Below the pieces are notes generated by a model. That model was not told where the DNA came from. It saw nothing but the letters and a program-made list of their open reading frames with translations, and searched no databases. Shown one piece after another: positions 40,954-49,694 of a stretch of 64,000 bases of DNA; the stretch's first letter is position 1, and each line of letters starts with the position of its first letter. The translations under genes and the position numbers were made by a program. The stretch is from assembly GCF_004768545.1 (NCBI RefSeq), contig NZ_CP038635.1, positions 2,108,001-2,172,000 on the forward strand, written 5' to 3'. Origin of the DNA: Cupriavidus oxalaticus (lineage in GTDB: Bacteria; Pseudomonadota; Gammaproteobacteria; Burkholderiales; Burkholderiaceae).

Positions 40954-41833
40954 GGTTGCCGCCCTCCTTCTCTTCCTCCGCCATGCCCAGGTAAGCCTGC
41001 TGCACTACCGGCGATGCGATCACCTCGGCGGGGTCGCCGTCGGCCACCAGCGTGCCGTTGTGCAGCACGATGATGCGATCCGCCAGCGAGCGCACCACAT
41101 CCATCTTGTGCTCGACCAGCAGCACCGTCTTGCTGCGGTCCTGGCGGATCTCGCGGATCAGGTCCAGGATCACCGGCACTTCGTCCACGCTCATCCCCGC
41201 GGTGGGTTCGTCGAACATGAACACGCGCGGCTGCAGCGCCAGCAGGATGCCGACTTCCAGCTTGCGCTGGTCGCCATGCGGCAGCGACGCCACCGCCAGG
41301 TGCTGCTTGCCCGCCAGCGCGACCCGCTCCAGGATCGCCAGCGCCTGCGCGCGTATGTCGCGGTGACTGGTCCACATCGAGATCAGGTCGATGCCGCGCT
41401 GCTGCCGCGCCTGCACCGCCAGCCGCACGTTCTCCAGCACGGACAGCTGCGGGAACAGGCTGGTCAGCTGGAAGGCCCGGCCGATGCCGCGCCGGGTCTT
41501 CTGCGACACCGGCAGGCGCGTCACGTCCTCGCCGTCGAGCAGGATCTGCCCGGCGGAGGGCGGCAACTGCCCCGAGACCAGGTTGAAGTACGTGGTCTTG
41601 CCGGCGCCGTTCGGGCCGACGATGCAGGTCAGCTCGCCCGGCCGGAATGCGCACGACACCGCATTGACCGCGACATGGCCGCCGAAGCGGATGGTCAGGT
41701 CGCGCGTCTCGAGCAGCGGCCGGGCGCCGGCCGCCGCGGCCGTGCCGCGCTGCGCAGCGGGCGACTGCGACGCCGGCAGGCCGGCAGAGCGGGCGGAGGA
41801 GGCCGAGGGGGCGGAGGGGGCTGGCGCGTTCAT
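40946..41833 (-). CDS. livG: Liv-type ABC transporter ATP-binding protein, LivG family
   Basis: 295 residues, start MNAPAPSAPSASSARSAG, with a 40-residue alanine/serine-rich N-terminal extension unusual for LivG. Walker A GPNGAGKTTYFNLVSG, Walker B PRVFMFDEPTAGMSVDE. The signature reads LPHGDQRKLEVGILLAL, as in many LivG proteins. Its ATG shares one base with the stop of the binding-protein gene. Confidence 0.92.
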   Translation of the reverse strand: MNAPAPSAPSASSARSAGLPASQSPAAQRGTAAAAGARPLLETRDLTIRFGGHVAVNAVSCAFRPGELTCIVGPNGAGKTTYFNLVSGQLPPSAGQILLDGEDVTRLPVSQKTRRGIGRAFQLTSLFPQLSVLENVRLAVQARQQRGIDLISMWTSHRDIRAQALAILERVALAGKQHLAVASLPHGDQRKLEVGILLALQPRVFMFDEPTAGMSVDEVPVILDLIREIRQDRSKTVLLVEHKMDVVRSLADRIIVLHNGTLVADGDPAEVIASPVVQQAYLGMAEEEKEGGNHG

Positions 41834-43020
41834 CAGCGTTGGTTGCGCACGGGCACGTTCATCTCTTCGGGCTTGATCTCGCGCACGAGCTCGGGCACGC
41901 CCCAGGCAAAGGCCGGGTCCACCTTGATCTTGAAGTGGTACATCGACTGCATCGCCTGGTGGTCTTCCTTGCGGAAGGTCATCTTGCCCTTGGGGGTCTC
42001 GAAAGACATGCCTTCCATCGCCATGATCAGCTTGTCGGTGCCGGTGTCTCCGTTGGTCTTCTTCAGCGCCTCGACCAGCGCGATGCCAGCGGTCATGCCG
42101 CCGGCGGTGAAGAAATCGGGCGGTGCCTTGAACTTGCTGTAGTGGTTCGACACCAGCCACTCGTTGGCCTTGTTCTTCGGGATGCCGAAGTAGTAGTACG
42201 TGGCCCCTTCCATGCCGGGGAAGTTCTTGTAGCTGGTCATCGCCGGGAGGATATTGCCGCCGGTGGCGATCTCGATGCCGTAGCGCTTGGGATCGAGGTC
42301 CGCGATCTTGAACGGATTGCCGGCGCCGGCCCAGATGATGAAGATCACCTTGCGGCCAGGCTTGTCCTTGAGCGAATCGAACAAGCGCTGCGCACCGGCA
42401 GTGAAGTCCGTGGTGTTGGTGGGCAGGTATTCCTCATGGACGATCTTCGCGTTCTTGAGCGCGCCCTTGAACGCTTTCACGCCGTCGCGGCCGAAGGCAT
42501 AGTCCTGCGCCAGCGTGGCGATGGTCACGCCCGGCTTGTCCAGCGCCACGGCATTGGAGATCGCGTCCTGCGACGAATTGCGGCCGGTGCGAAAGATATA
42601 GCGGTTCCATTTGTCGCCGGTGATCGAATCGGCGACGGCGGGCTCGACCAGCAGCACCTTCTTGTATTCCTCCGCCACCGACAGCATCGCCAGCGCGGTG
42701 CCGGACGACGTCGGGCCGACGGCGATATCGGCGCGGTCGTCGCTGTAGGCGGCGGCAAGCTGCGCCTTGGCCACGTCAGGCTTGCCCTGCGTATCCTTTT
42801 CGATCACCACCAGCTTGTTGCCGTTGACGGTCATGGTGCCGTTGGTGGCGTATTCCAGGCCCATCAGCAGGCCGGTCTGGGTCTGCTTGGCATACGCTTC
42901 CAGCGCGCCGGTCTTGTCGTAGACGTGGGCGATGCGGATATCCTTGGCCAGCGCGGCGCCGGTGGCAAGAAGGCCGGCGGCCATGACCAGGGCGCGTACG
43001 GCGAGGGGGTTGCTTTGCAT
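41833..43020 (-). CDS. Liv-type ABC transporter substrate-binding protein
   Basis: 395 residues with a signal peptide (MQSNPLAVRALVMAAGLLATGAALA-KD). Peripla_BP_6 fold: IRIAHVYDKTGALEAYAKQTQTGLLMGLEYATNG, VGPTSSGTALAMLSVAEEYKKVLLVEPAVADSITG and DYAFGRDGVKAFKGALK. The ligand is probably a small organic acid or amide rather than leucine, given the acyl-CoA genes around it. Confidence 0.92.
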   Translation of the reverse strand: MQSNPLAVRALVMAAGLLATGAALAKDIRIAHVYDKTGALEAYAKQTQTGLLMGLEYATNGTMTVNGNKLVVIEKDTQGKPDVAKAQLAAAYSDDRADIAVGPTSSGTALAMLSVAEEYKKVLLVEPAVADSITGDKWNRYIFRTGRNSSQDAISNAVALDKPGVTIATLAQDYAFGRDGVKAFKGALKNAKIVHEEYLPTNTTDFTAGAQRLFDSLKDKPGRKVIFIIWAGAGNPFKIADLDPKRYGIEIATGGNILPAMTSYKNFPGMEGATYYYFGIPKNKANEWLVSNHYSKFKAPPDFFTAGGMTAGIALVEALKKTNGDTGTDKLIMAMEGMSFETPKGKMTFRKEDHQAMQSMYHFKIKVDPAFAWGVPELVREIKPEEMNVPVRNQR

Positions 43021-43098
43021 GGCTGTCTCCTGTGTTCGGGTTCTTTTGCGTTAGAAGGGCTGGAACCTGCTGCAACTGCGGGAATTTCTACTGCCCGG

Positions 43099-43881
43099 CT
43101 ACTCCCGCGTGCGCCCGGCAAGGAAGCGGCGCATGCCGTCGGCGGTCTCCGCGCTGGAGATTTGCGCGACGAAGGCGGCGCGCTCGCGTTCCAGGCCCGC
43201 TGCCAGCGCGTCGGCGTCCCAGCGCAGCAGCGCGCGGGTATGCGCCACGCTGCCGGGCAACTTGTCCGCCACGCCGCGCGCCAGCGCGATTGCATCGGCC
43301 TCTGCCGCACCGGGTGCGGACAGCGCAGAGGCCAGGCCATGCATGACGGCATCCGGCGCCGCCACGACCGTGTTGCTCAGTTGCCAGGCGCGCGCCCGTG
43401 CCGGACCGGCCAGCTGCGGCAGCATCGCCGTCCAGCCGCCGTCCGGGCTGAAGCCCACCACCGTGTAGAACGGCGCGATGCGCGCATCCTGCGCCAGTAC
43501 GGCCATGTCGCAGGCCAGCGCCAGCCCGAGCGAGCCGCCGGTCAGCCAGCCTTCGACGGCCGCCACCACCGGGCAACGCAGTGCCGTGAGGCGCAGGATC
43601 GAACGGTTCAGCAGCGCGAGCAACTCGCTGGCGTAGGCGGCAATGCCATCGCCTTGCGCCGCAAAGGCCGCCACGTCGCCGCCGGTCGAGAAATTGCGCC
43701 CTGCATGCGTCAGCACCATGGCACGGACCGACGTGTCGGCTTCGACCTCGTCCAGTGCGGCCAGCAAGGCTTCCAGCAACGCCGGCACGAGGCTGTTGTG
43801 CCGCTGCGGCCGGTTGAGGCGCAGCAGGGCCACGCCGTCCCGGCGTTCGAGCAAGACCAGCGGATCTGCGGCCGTGGTCAT
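43099..43881 (-). CDS. Enoyl-CoA hydratase/isomerase family protein
   Basis: 260 residues, crotonase fold. Oxyanion-hole segments are RNFSTGGDVAAFA and EGWLTGGSLGLALACDMAV. The usual catalytic Glu pair is not in place: the first is within GGSLGL and the second in VGFSPDGG (Asp/Gly). It may therefore be an isomerase, thioesterase or other crotonase-fold enzyme rather than a standard hydratase. It overlaps the TetR stop by four bases (ATGA). Confidence 0.87.
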   Translation of the reverse strand: MTTAADPLVLLERRDGVALLRLNRPQRHNSLVPALLEALLAALDEVEADTSVRAMVLTHAGRNFSTGGDVAAFAAQGDGIAAYASELLALLNRSILRLTALRCPVVAAVEGWLTGGSLGLALACDMAVLAQDARIAPFYTVVGFSPDGGWTAMLPQLAGPARARAWQLSNTVVAAPDAVMHGLASALSAPGAAEADAIALARGVADKLPGSVAHTRALLRWDADALAAGLERERAAFVAQISSAETADGMRRFLAGRTRE

Positions 43882-44522
43882 CGCGGCTGCAGGCCGTGGG
43901 CGATCAGGTCGAAGGCGGTATCGACCACCTTCTCCATGGAGGCCGGACGCTTCCAGCGCGCATAGCGCATGCCGAGGAAGTTGCTGATGCCGATCAGGCA
44001 CCACGCGCGCACCTCGGCATCGCCGGGGACGATTTCGCCCTGCTCTTCGGCGCGCTCCAGCCGCCGGCTGTAGAGCTCGGCAAAGACCTGGAAATAGCTG
44101 CTGTAGATGGTTTCGTCCACCGAGTACGAGTCCAGCACAATGCGGTACAGGTTCTTGTGGCGCGAAACGAAGGAGAGAAAGGCCTTCAGGCCCAGCCGCT
44201 CGGCTTCCATCTGGCTGGCGGCGTTGGCCACGTGCTTGCGCAGGTGGGTGCGCACCAGCTCCAGCATGTGGCCGACCAGCGCTCGGAAAATATCTTCCTT
44301 GTCCTTGAAGTACAGGTAGAAGGTGCCCATGGCGACCTTGGCTTCCTGCGTGATCTCGGAGATCGACGCGGCGTAGTAGCCCTTCTCGCCGAACACCTTT
44401 TCGGCGGCGCGCAGCAACGCTGCACGGGTCTTCTGCCCGCGCGCGGTCTTGGGCGGGCACATGCCGCCGGCGTGGGCCATGTCGGTGGCTTCGCCGACTT
44501 CGCCAGTCTCGGTCTGGGACAT
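43878..44522 (-). CDS. TetR-family transcriptional regulator
   Basis: About 214 residues, start MSQTETGEVGEATDMAHAG with GGAGACAAG upstream. Helix-turn-helix at about residues 28-75: RAALLRAAEKVFGEKGYYAASISEITQEAKVAMGTFYLYFKDKEDIFRAL. The ligand domain resembles FadR/PsrA-like TetR proteins that respond to acyl-CoA. It is the first gene of the minus-strand acyl-CoA/Liv block and probably controls it. An upstream in-frame ATG at 44645 would add a glycine-rich tail unlike the family. Confidence 0.9.
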   Translation of the reverse strand: MSQTETGEVGEATDMAHAGGMCPPKTARGQKTRAALLRAAEKVFGEKGYYAASISEITQEAKVAMGTFYLYFKDKEDIFRALVGHMLELVRTHLRKHVANAASQMEAERLGLKAFLSFVSRHKNLYRIVLDSYSVDETIYSSYFQVFAELYSRRLERAEEQGEIVPGDAEVRAWCLIGISNFLGMRYARWKRPASMEKVVDTAFDLIAHGLQPR

Positions 44523-44761
44523 CTTGTCTCCGGTGGCGCTGCGCGCCTTGTCATGGGAATGCCAGCCGCTTCGGGTCATGCCGCAGGCACCTCCTCCTAC
44601 TCCTCCTCGCCCCTGCCGCCACCCCGGAAACCGATATGCAGGCAAAACCTGATATCTGATTCATGTTTCATCGTATAAATTGACCGGCGTGGATGTCAAT
44701 AGAGGCGCACCCTGCCCTCGCTTGCATCGCCCCCCCACCTACCGCCTGGAGAGACACGTCG

Positions 44762-45628
44762 TTGGACGCTCCCGATTCGGCTTGTGACAGCGCCGCCGCC
44801 CCGCCCTTTTCCACACATCCGGCGCATGGCGCCTTGCCGGGCTGGCGCGAAGCCGGCGCCGGCCGGCCGCTGCTGCTGCTGCATGGCTGGTCCGTCACCG
44901 GCGAAACCTTCGACGGCCAGCGCGCGCTGGCGCGGGCGGGATTCAGGGTGATTGCGCCCGACCATGCCGGCCACGGGCTGTCGCGGCACGGCACCGGCAC
45001 CACCATCGCGGCGCTGGCGCGCGATGCCGCGGCGCTGGTCGGCCATCTCGGGCTGGACGATGTGGTCGTGGCGGGCTGGTCGATGGGCGCGATGGTGGCA
45101 TGGACGCTGCTGCGTGACCATCCGGGTTGTCCACTGGCGGCAGTTGGCAGCATCGACATGACGCCCCGGCTGGTCACCGACCCGCAATGGCCGCACGGAC
45201 TCCACGGCCATTACGACATGACCCAGGCCAGGCAGATGGCGGCGCGCATCCGCGCCGACTGGCCGCGGCTGGCGCCTTCGGTGGCATTGGGACTGTGGGC
45301 GGCAGGACGGCGCCCCGACGGCGCGGCGATGCAGCGCATTGCGCGGATGGCGCAGAGCTGCGAGGCCGCCACGCTGGCCGCGCTATGGGAAGACATGGCA
45401 AGGCAGGACTTCCTCGACACGCTGCGCACGGCGCGCCTGCCGCTGTTCCACCTGTATGGCGAGGCCAGCCGGCTGTACGCCCCGGCAGTAGGCATCGCCA
45501 CCCGCGACTTGCGGCCCGACGCGGGCCTCACCGTGATCGCCGGCGCCGGCCACAGTCCGCACATGGAGCAGCCGCAGGTATTCAATGCCGCGCTGCGCGC
45601 GCTGGTGGCTCAGGCCAGCACGCGGTAA
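44762..45628 (+). CDS. Alpha/beta hydrolase
   Basis: About 288 residues from a TTG start ([10 protein letters not shown]) with GGAGAG upstream; an ATG at 44693 would extend it by 23 residues but lacks a ribosome binding site. [17 protein letters not shown] gives the oxyanion region, the nucleophile Ser lies in [14 protein letters not shown], and the His in [14 protein letters not shown]. It is divergent from the TetR gene, so it could be a further target. It overlaps the convergent crcB end by 19 bases. The substrate is unknown. Confidence 0.85.
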   Translation: MDAPDSACDSAAAPPFSTHPAHGALPGWREAGAGRPLLLLHGWSVTGETFDGQRALARAGFRVIAPDHAGHGLSRHGTGTTIAALARDAAALVGHLGLDDVVVAGWSMGAMVAWTLLRDHPGCPLAAVGSIDMTPRLVTDPQWPHGLHGHYDMTQARQMAARIRADWPRLAPSVALGLWAAGRRPDGAAMQRIARMAQSCEAATLAALWEDMARQDFLDTLRTARLPLFHLYGEASRLYAPAVGIATRDLRPDAGLTVIAGAGHSPHMEQPQVFNAALRALVAQASTR

Positions 45629-45990
45629 GTCCAGAGTCCCAGCGCGGTCAGCAGCAGCGAGCCGCCCAGGTGCAGCAGCAGGTGCATCGCTGCCCAGCCG
45701 TAGTCGCCGGCGAGCAGGTTGGCAAGCACCTCGCTGGAAAAGGTCGAGAACGTGGTCAGGCCGCCAAGGAAACCGGTGATGGCCAGCAGGCGCCATTCGG
45801 GCGGCAGGCCGGCATGGGTATCGAAAAAACCGACGGCAAGCCCGATCAGGTAGCCGCCCAGCAGGTTGGCGGCCAGCGTGCCGTACGGCAGCGCGGGGTT
45901 GAGCGCATTCCACAGCACCGAGAAACCCCAGCGCAGCCATGCCCCCGCCGCGGCGCCGACGCCGACGGCGACAAACCCCAACGGGCCCAT
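45610..45990 (-). CDS. crcB: Fluoride exporter CrcB (Fluc)
   Basis: 126 residues, four membrane segments. The Fluc marks are [16 protein letters not shown] and [15 protein letters not shown], the region with the Phe-box and Na+ site. It exports fluoride as a dual-topology dimer. Its ATG shares one base with the moaE stop (TGATG), an unusual coupling to molybdopterin genes. I see no fluoride riboswitch upstream. Confidence 0.93.
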   Translation of the reverse strand: MGPLGFVAVGVGAAAGAWLRWGFSVLWNALNPALPYGTLAANLLGGYLIGLAVGFFDTHAGLPPEWRLLAITGFLGGLTTFSTFSSEVLANLLAGDYGWAAMHLLLHLGGSLLLTALGLWTYRVLA

Positions 45991-46493
45991 CAGGGCTTGC
46001 CCTCGCTGCCCTCTCCACCCTCTCCGCTGGCGTTGAGCGACTGGATACCCCAGCGCTTCAGCGCGTCCTCATCGGTCACGCGTGCATCGACCCAGCGCGC
46101 GCCTTCCGGCGTTTCTTCCTTCTTCCAGAACGGCGCTTCGGACTTGAGGTAGTCCATGATGAATTCGCAAGCCGCGAACGCATTGCCGCGATGCTTCGAT
46201 GCGACCGCGACCAGCACAATCTGGTCCAGCGGCAGCAGCGGGCCGACGCGATGGATGACGGTGACGCCCAGCAGTTCCCAGCGCGCGCACGCCGCCGCCT
46301 CGATCTGCGCCAGCGCCTTCTCGGTCATGCCCGGGTAGTGCTCCAGCTCCATCGCGCTGATGGCGCTGCCCTCGCTGACATCGCGCACTGTGCCGATAAA
46401 GCTGGCCACGGCGCCGACCTGCGGGTTGCCGGCGCGCAGTGCCGCCACCTCGGCGCCCAGGTCGAAATCCTCGCGCTGAACCCTGACGCTCAT
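45990..46493 (-). CDS. moaE: Molybdopterin synthase catalytic subunit MoaE
   Basis: 167 residues. [60 protein letters not shown] carries the catalytic Lys residues. It binds two MoaD tails and transfers sulfur to precursor Z. A glycine/glutamate-rich tail ([12 protein letters not shown]) is coded by a small repeat. It starts one base after the moaD stop. Confidence 0.94.
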   Translation of the reverse strand: MSVRVQREDFDLGAEVAALRAGNPQVGAVASFIGTVRDVSEGSAISAMELEHYPGMTEKALAQIEAAACARWELLGVTVIHRVGPLLPLDQIVLVAVASKHRGNAFAACEFIMDYLKSEAPFWKKEETPEGARWVDARVTDEDALKRWGIQSLNASGEGGEGSEGKP

Positions 46494-46494
46494 C

Positions 46495-46752
46495 TCAGCC
46501 TCCGGTAACGGGCGGGAAGAAGGCAACCTCGCAGCCATCGGTGATCGCCGTGTCGGGGCGCGCCACCGCGTGGTCGACGGCCATGCGCAGCGCGCGGCCT
46601 TCGGCCAGGGTCTCGGCCCAGGCGCCGCCGCGCTGGCGCAGCCACTGGCGCAGCTCGCCCACGGTGCGGACCTCGGCCGGCACCTCGGCGCGCTCCTCGG
46701 CCACGCCGAGTTGTTCGCGCACGCTGGCGAAGAATCGTAGTTCGATGGTCAT
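46495..46752 (-). CDS. moaD: Molybdopterin synthase sulfur carrier subunit MoaD
   Basis: 85 residues, ubiquitin-like fold, ending VAFFPPVTGG with the Gly-Gly tail needed for thiocarboxylate formation. The start MTIELRFFASVREQLG is preferred over a start six codons upstream. It lies in the order moeA-moaD-moaE-crcB. Confidence 0.93.
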   Translation of the reverse strand: MTIELRFFASVREQLGVAEERAEVPAEVRTVGELRQWLRQRGGAWAETLAEGRALRMAVDHAVARPDTAITDGCEVAFFPPVTGG

Positions 46753-46788
46753 GACTGCCTCTGTGTACATGCTGGTAATGCGGGCCGG

Positions 46789-48030
46789 CTATGCGAGCAG
46801 GCCGTCAAACGGAATGAATTGCACGGTATCGCCGCGCGCGATGGCCTGGTTGGGAGGGTTGTCGATCAGCCCGTCGCCCCATACCGTGGACGTGAGCACG
46901 CCGGAACTCTGGTTGGGAAACAGGTCCAGCCCGCCTTCGGTATTGATGCGCGCGCGCAGGAACTCGTTGCGGCGGTCGCCCATGTTCAGTTCGAAATCGG
47001 CGCGCAGCGGCAGGCGGCGCGGCGCCACGTCGGCAACGCCCTGCAGGCGCAGGATGAACGGCCGCACGAACAGCAGGAAGGTAACGAAGCTCGACACCGG
47101 GTTGCCCGGCAGGCCCAGGAAAAACGCCCGGTCGGGCCCTGCGCTGTTGACCTGGCCGAACGCCAGCGGCTTGCCCGGCTTGATTGCGATCTGCCACATG
47201 TCGAGGCGACCTTCCGCCTCGACCGCGGGCTTGATATGGTCTTCCTCGCCGACCGACACGCCACCCGACGTGATGATCAGGTCGTGCCCCTGCGCCGCGC
47301 GGCGCAGCGTCTCGCGCGTGGCCGCCAGCGTATCGGGCACGATGCCGAAGTCGCTGACCTCGCAGCCCAGGTTTTCCAGCAGGCCGCGCAGCGTGAAGCG
47401 ATTCGAGTTGTAGATCGCGCCCGGCTTGAGCGGCTCGCCCGGCATCGCCAGTTCGTCGCCGGTGAAAAACACCGCGACGCGCACGCGGCGCACCACGTCC
47501 AGCTTCGCCTGCCCGACCGACGCGGCCAGGCCCAGCGCCTGCGGCGTCAGCCGCGTGCCCGCGGGCAGGATCACGCTGCCGGCCTCGATGTCCTCGCCTG
47601 CGCGCCGGATCCATTCACCGGATTGCGGCACGTGGTTGACGATCACGTCCTCGCCCTCCGCCGTGCATTGCTCCTGCATCACGACGGCGTCGGCGCCTGG
47701 CGGAATCAGGCCGCCGGTAAAGATGCGCGCGGCGGTGCCCGGCTGCAGTTCGGTGCCGACATGCCCCGCCGGAATCCGCTGCGACACGCGCAGCCGCGTG
47801 CCCGCTGCCGGGACATCGGCGGCGCGCATGGCGTAGCCATCCATCGAGGTGTTGTCCGCCGGCGGCACGCGCAGCGTGCTGGTCACGGGCGCGGCCAGCA
47901 CGCGGCCATTGGCGTCAAGCGTGTCGACCTGCTCTACCTGCGCCAGCGGGCGCGCGGCGGACAGCAGCGCATCGAGCGCCTGGGCCATGGTCAGCATCGG
48001 GGGACGGGAAGGTGCTGCGGCTTGGGTCAT
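46789..48030 (-). CDS. moeA: Molybdopterin molybdenumtransferase MoeA
   Basis: About 413 residues. DNTSMDGYAMRAAD, GTAARIFTGGLIPPGADAVVMQE, the signature TSGGVSVGEEDHIKP and the LPGNPVSSFVTFLLFVRP block identify MoeA, which inserts molybdate into adenylylated molybdopterin. No strong ribosome binding site precedes the ATG at 48030; MLTMAQALD nearby or a TTG at 48072 are alternatives. moaA and moaC are not in the window. Confidence 0.94.
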   Translation of the reverse strand: MTQAAAPSRPPMLTMAQALDALLSAARPLAQVEQVDTLDANGRVLAAPVTSTLRVPPADNTSMDGYAMRAADVPAAGTRLRVSQRIPAGHVGTELQPGTAARIFTGGLIPPGADAVVMQEQCTAEGEDVIVNHVPQSGEWIRRAGEDIEAGSVILPAGTRLTPQALGLAASVGQAKLDVVRRVRVAVFFTGDELAMPGEPLKPGAIYNSNRFTLRGLLENLGCEVSDFGIVPDTLAATRETLRRAAQGHDLIITSGGVSVGEEDHIKPAVEAEGRLDMWQIAIKPGKPLAFGQVNSAGPDRAFFLGLPGNPVSSFVTFLLFVRPFILRLQGVADVAPRRLPLRADFELNMGDRRNEFLRARINTEGGLDLFPNQSSGVLTSTVWGDGLIDNPPNQAIARGDTVQFIPFDGLLA

Positions 48031-48216
48031 GGTGCGATGTGCAGGAAGGGTTGGCCCATGCGGGTTGGCCAAAAAGAAACGGCCCGCGCATCGCCTCCGC
48101 CATGACAGCAGGAAGCAATCCGGGGGCCGGGGATCGGGCCCGCAGCCTGATTGTAGCGAGTTGGCGCGGACACGGCACGCCGCGGTGCCGCAGCGTGCCC
48201 TTGGCGGCCAGCGTGC

Positions 48217-49662
48217 TTACAGGCCGGTGTGGCCGGCGATATAGGCCTTGACCCTGGCGGCGTCGGCCGGCATCACTTCAAAGCGCTGCGGCAGGCTCTC
48301 GATGCCCTCGAACCTGGCCGGACGCTCCGGCTCGTGGCCGAGCGCCTCGCGGATGGTGTCGGCGAACTTGGCCGGCAGCGCGGTTTCCAGCACCACCATC
48401 GGCACGCCGGCGCTGAGATGCTCGCGCGCCACCTTGACGCCATCGGCGGTGTGGGTATCGATGGTGATGCCATAGCGCGACGACAGGTCGCGGATGGTCG
48501 CCAGCCGGTCCTCGTGCGTGCTGCGGCCCGAGACAAAGCCGAAGGCGCGGATGCGGTCGAATTCCGGCGTGCCCGCCAGGTCGAAGCCGCCCTTCTCATC
48601 CACGTCGCGGAACAGCGCAGCCAGCTTGCCGGCGTCCTGGCCCAGCAGGTCGAACACGAAGCGCTCGAAGTTCGAGGCCTTGGAGATATCCATGCTCGGG
48701 CTGGAGGTGTGATACGTCTCGGCCGACTTGCGCACGCGGTAGGCGCCGGTGCGGAAGAACTCGTCGAGCACGTCGTTCTCGTTGGTGGCGACCACCAGCC
48801 TGTCGATCGGCAGCCCCATCATGCGCGCGATATGGCCGGCGCAGACATTGCCGAAGTTGCCCGACGGCACGCAGAACGAGACCTTCTGGCCCGGGCCGTC
48901 GGTCGCCAGCAGCCAGCCCTTGAAGTAGTAAACCACCTGGGCCACCACGCGCGCCCAGTTGATCGAATTGACCGTGCCGATCTTCTGGCGGGCCTTGAAT
49001 TCGTGGTCGTTGGAGACGGCCTTGACGATGTCCTGCGCGTCGTCGAACACGCCTTCAATGGCGATGTTGAAGATATTCGGGTCCTGCAGGCTGAACATCT
49101 GCGCGGTCTGGAACGCGCTCATCTTGCGGTGCGGGCTCAGCATGAACACACGGATGCCGCGCTTGCCGCGCATCGCGTATTCGGCGGCGCTGCCGGTGTC
49201 GCCGGAGGTCGCGCCCAGGATGTTCAGCTCCTGCCCGGCACGGGCGAGCGCGTACTCGAACAGGTTGCCGAGCAACTGCATCGCCATGTCCTTGAAGGCC
49301 AGCGTCGGGCCGTTGGACAGGCCCAGCAGTTGCAGCTTCGTACCGCCTTCTTCGCCCAGCGTGCGCAGCGGCGTGATGTCGGCGGTGTTATCGCCCTCGC
49401 GCGCGTTGCAGTACACCTCGGCGGTATAGGTCTTGCGCGTCAGCGCGCGCAGGTCCTCGGCAGGAATGTCGTCGCAGAACTTGCGCAGGACCTCGTAGGC
49501 CAGGTCGGCATACGGCAGCTTGCGCCAGGCCTCCAGCTCGTCGGCCGTGACTTGCGGATACTGCTTGGGCAGGTACAGGCCGCCATCGGGGGCCAGGCCG
49601 CCGAGCAGGATCTCGGAGAACGATTGCGGCATGTCATGGCCGCGGGTCGACTGGTATTTCAT
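48217..49662 (-). CDS. thrC: Threonine synthase
   Basis: 481 residues, the long (E. coli-like) form. MKYQSTRG...SFSEILLGGLAPDGGLYLP at the N-terminus; the PLP Lys lies in GPTLAFKDMAMQLLG; VATNENDVLDEFFRTG follows in the C-terminal half. It converts O-phosphohomoserine to threonine. It is 32 bases after hom and in the same direction, forming a threonine operon with it. Confidence 0.96.
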   Translation of the reverse strand: MKYQSTRGHDMPQSFSEILLGGLAPDGGLYLPKQYPQVTADELEAWRKLPYADLAYEVLRKFCDDIPAEDLRALTRKTYTAEVYCNAREGDNTADITPLRTLGEEGGTKLQLLGLSNGPTLAFKDMAMQLLGNLFEYALARAGQELNILGATSGDTGSAAEYAMRGKRGIRVFMLSPHRKMSAFQTAQMFSLQDPNIFNIAIEGVFDDAQDIVKAVSNDHEFKARQKIGTVNSINWARVVAQVVYYFKGWLLATDGPGQKVSFCVPSGNFGNVCAGHIARMMGLPIDRLVVATNENDVLDEFFRTGAYRVRKSAETYHTSSPSMDISKASNFERFVFDLLGQDAGKLAALFRDVDEKGGFDLAGTPEFDRIRAFGFVSGRSTHEDRLATIRDLSSRYGITIDTHTADGVKVAREHLSAGVPMVVLETALPAKFADTIREALGHEPERPARFEGIESLPQRFEVMPADAARVKAYIAGHTGL

Positions 49663-49694
49663 GTGGCTCTGCTGTGGCTATGCGGTGGCTGCGC

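Noticed and set aside
44693..44761. Longer ATG start for the alpha/beta hydrolase
   Set aside because: No ribosome binding site, and a TATAAAT at about 44674 would place the transcript start almost on that codon; the TTG at 44762 has GGAGAG upstream.
45991..46140. Fluoride riboswitch ahead of crcB
   Set aside because: The region is moaE coding sequence and I see no pseudoknot-like pattern; crcB is coupled to moaE instead.
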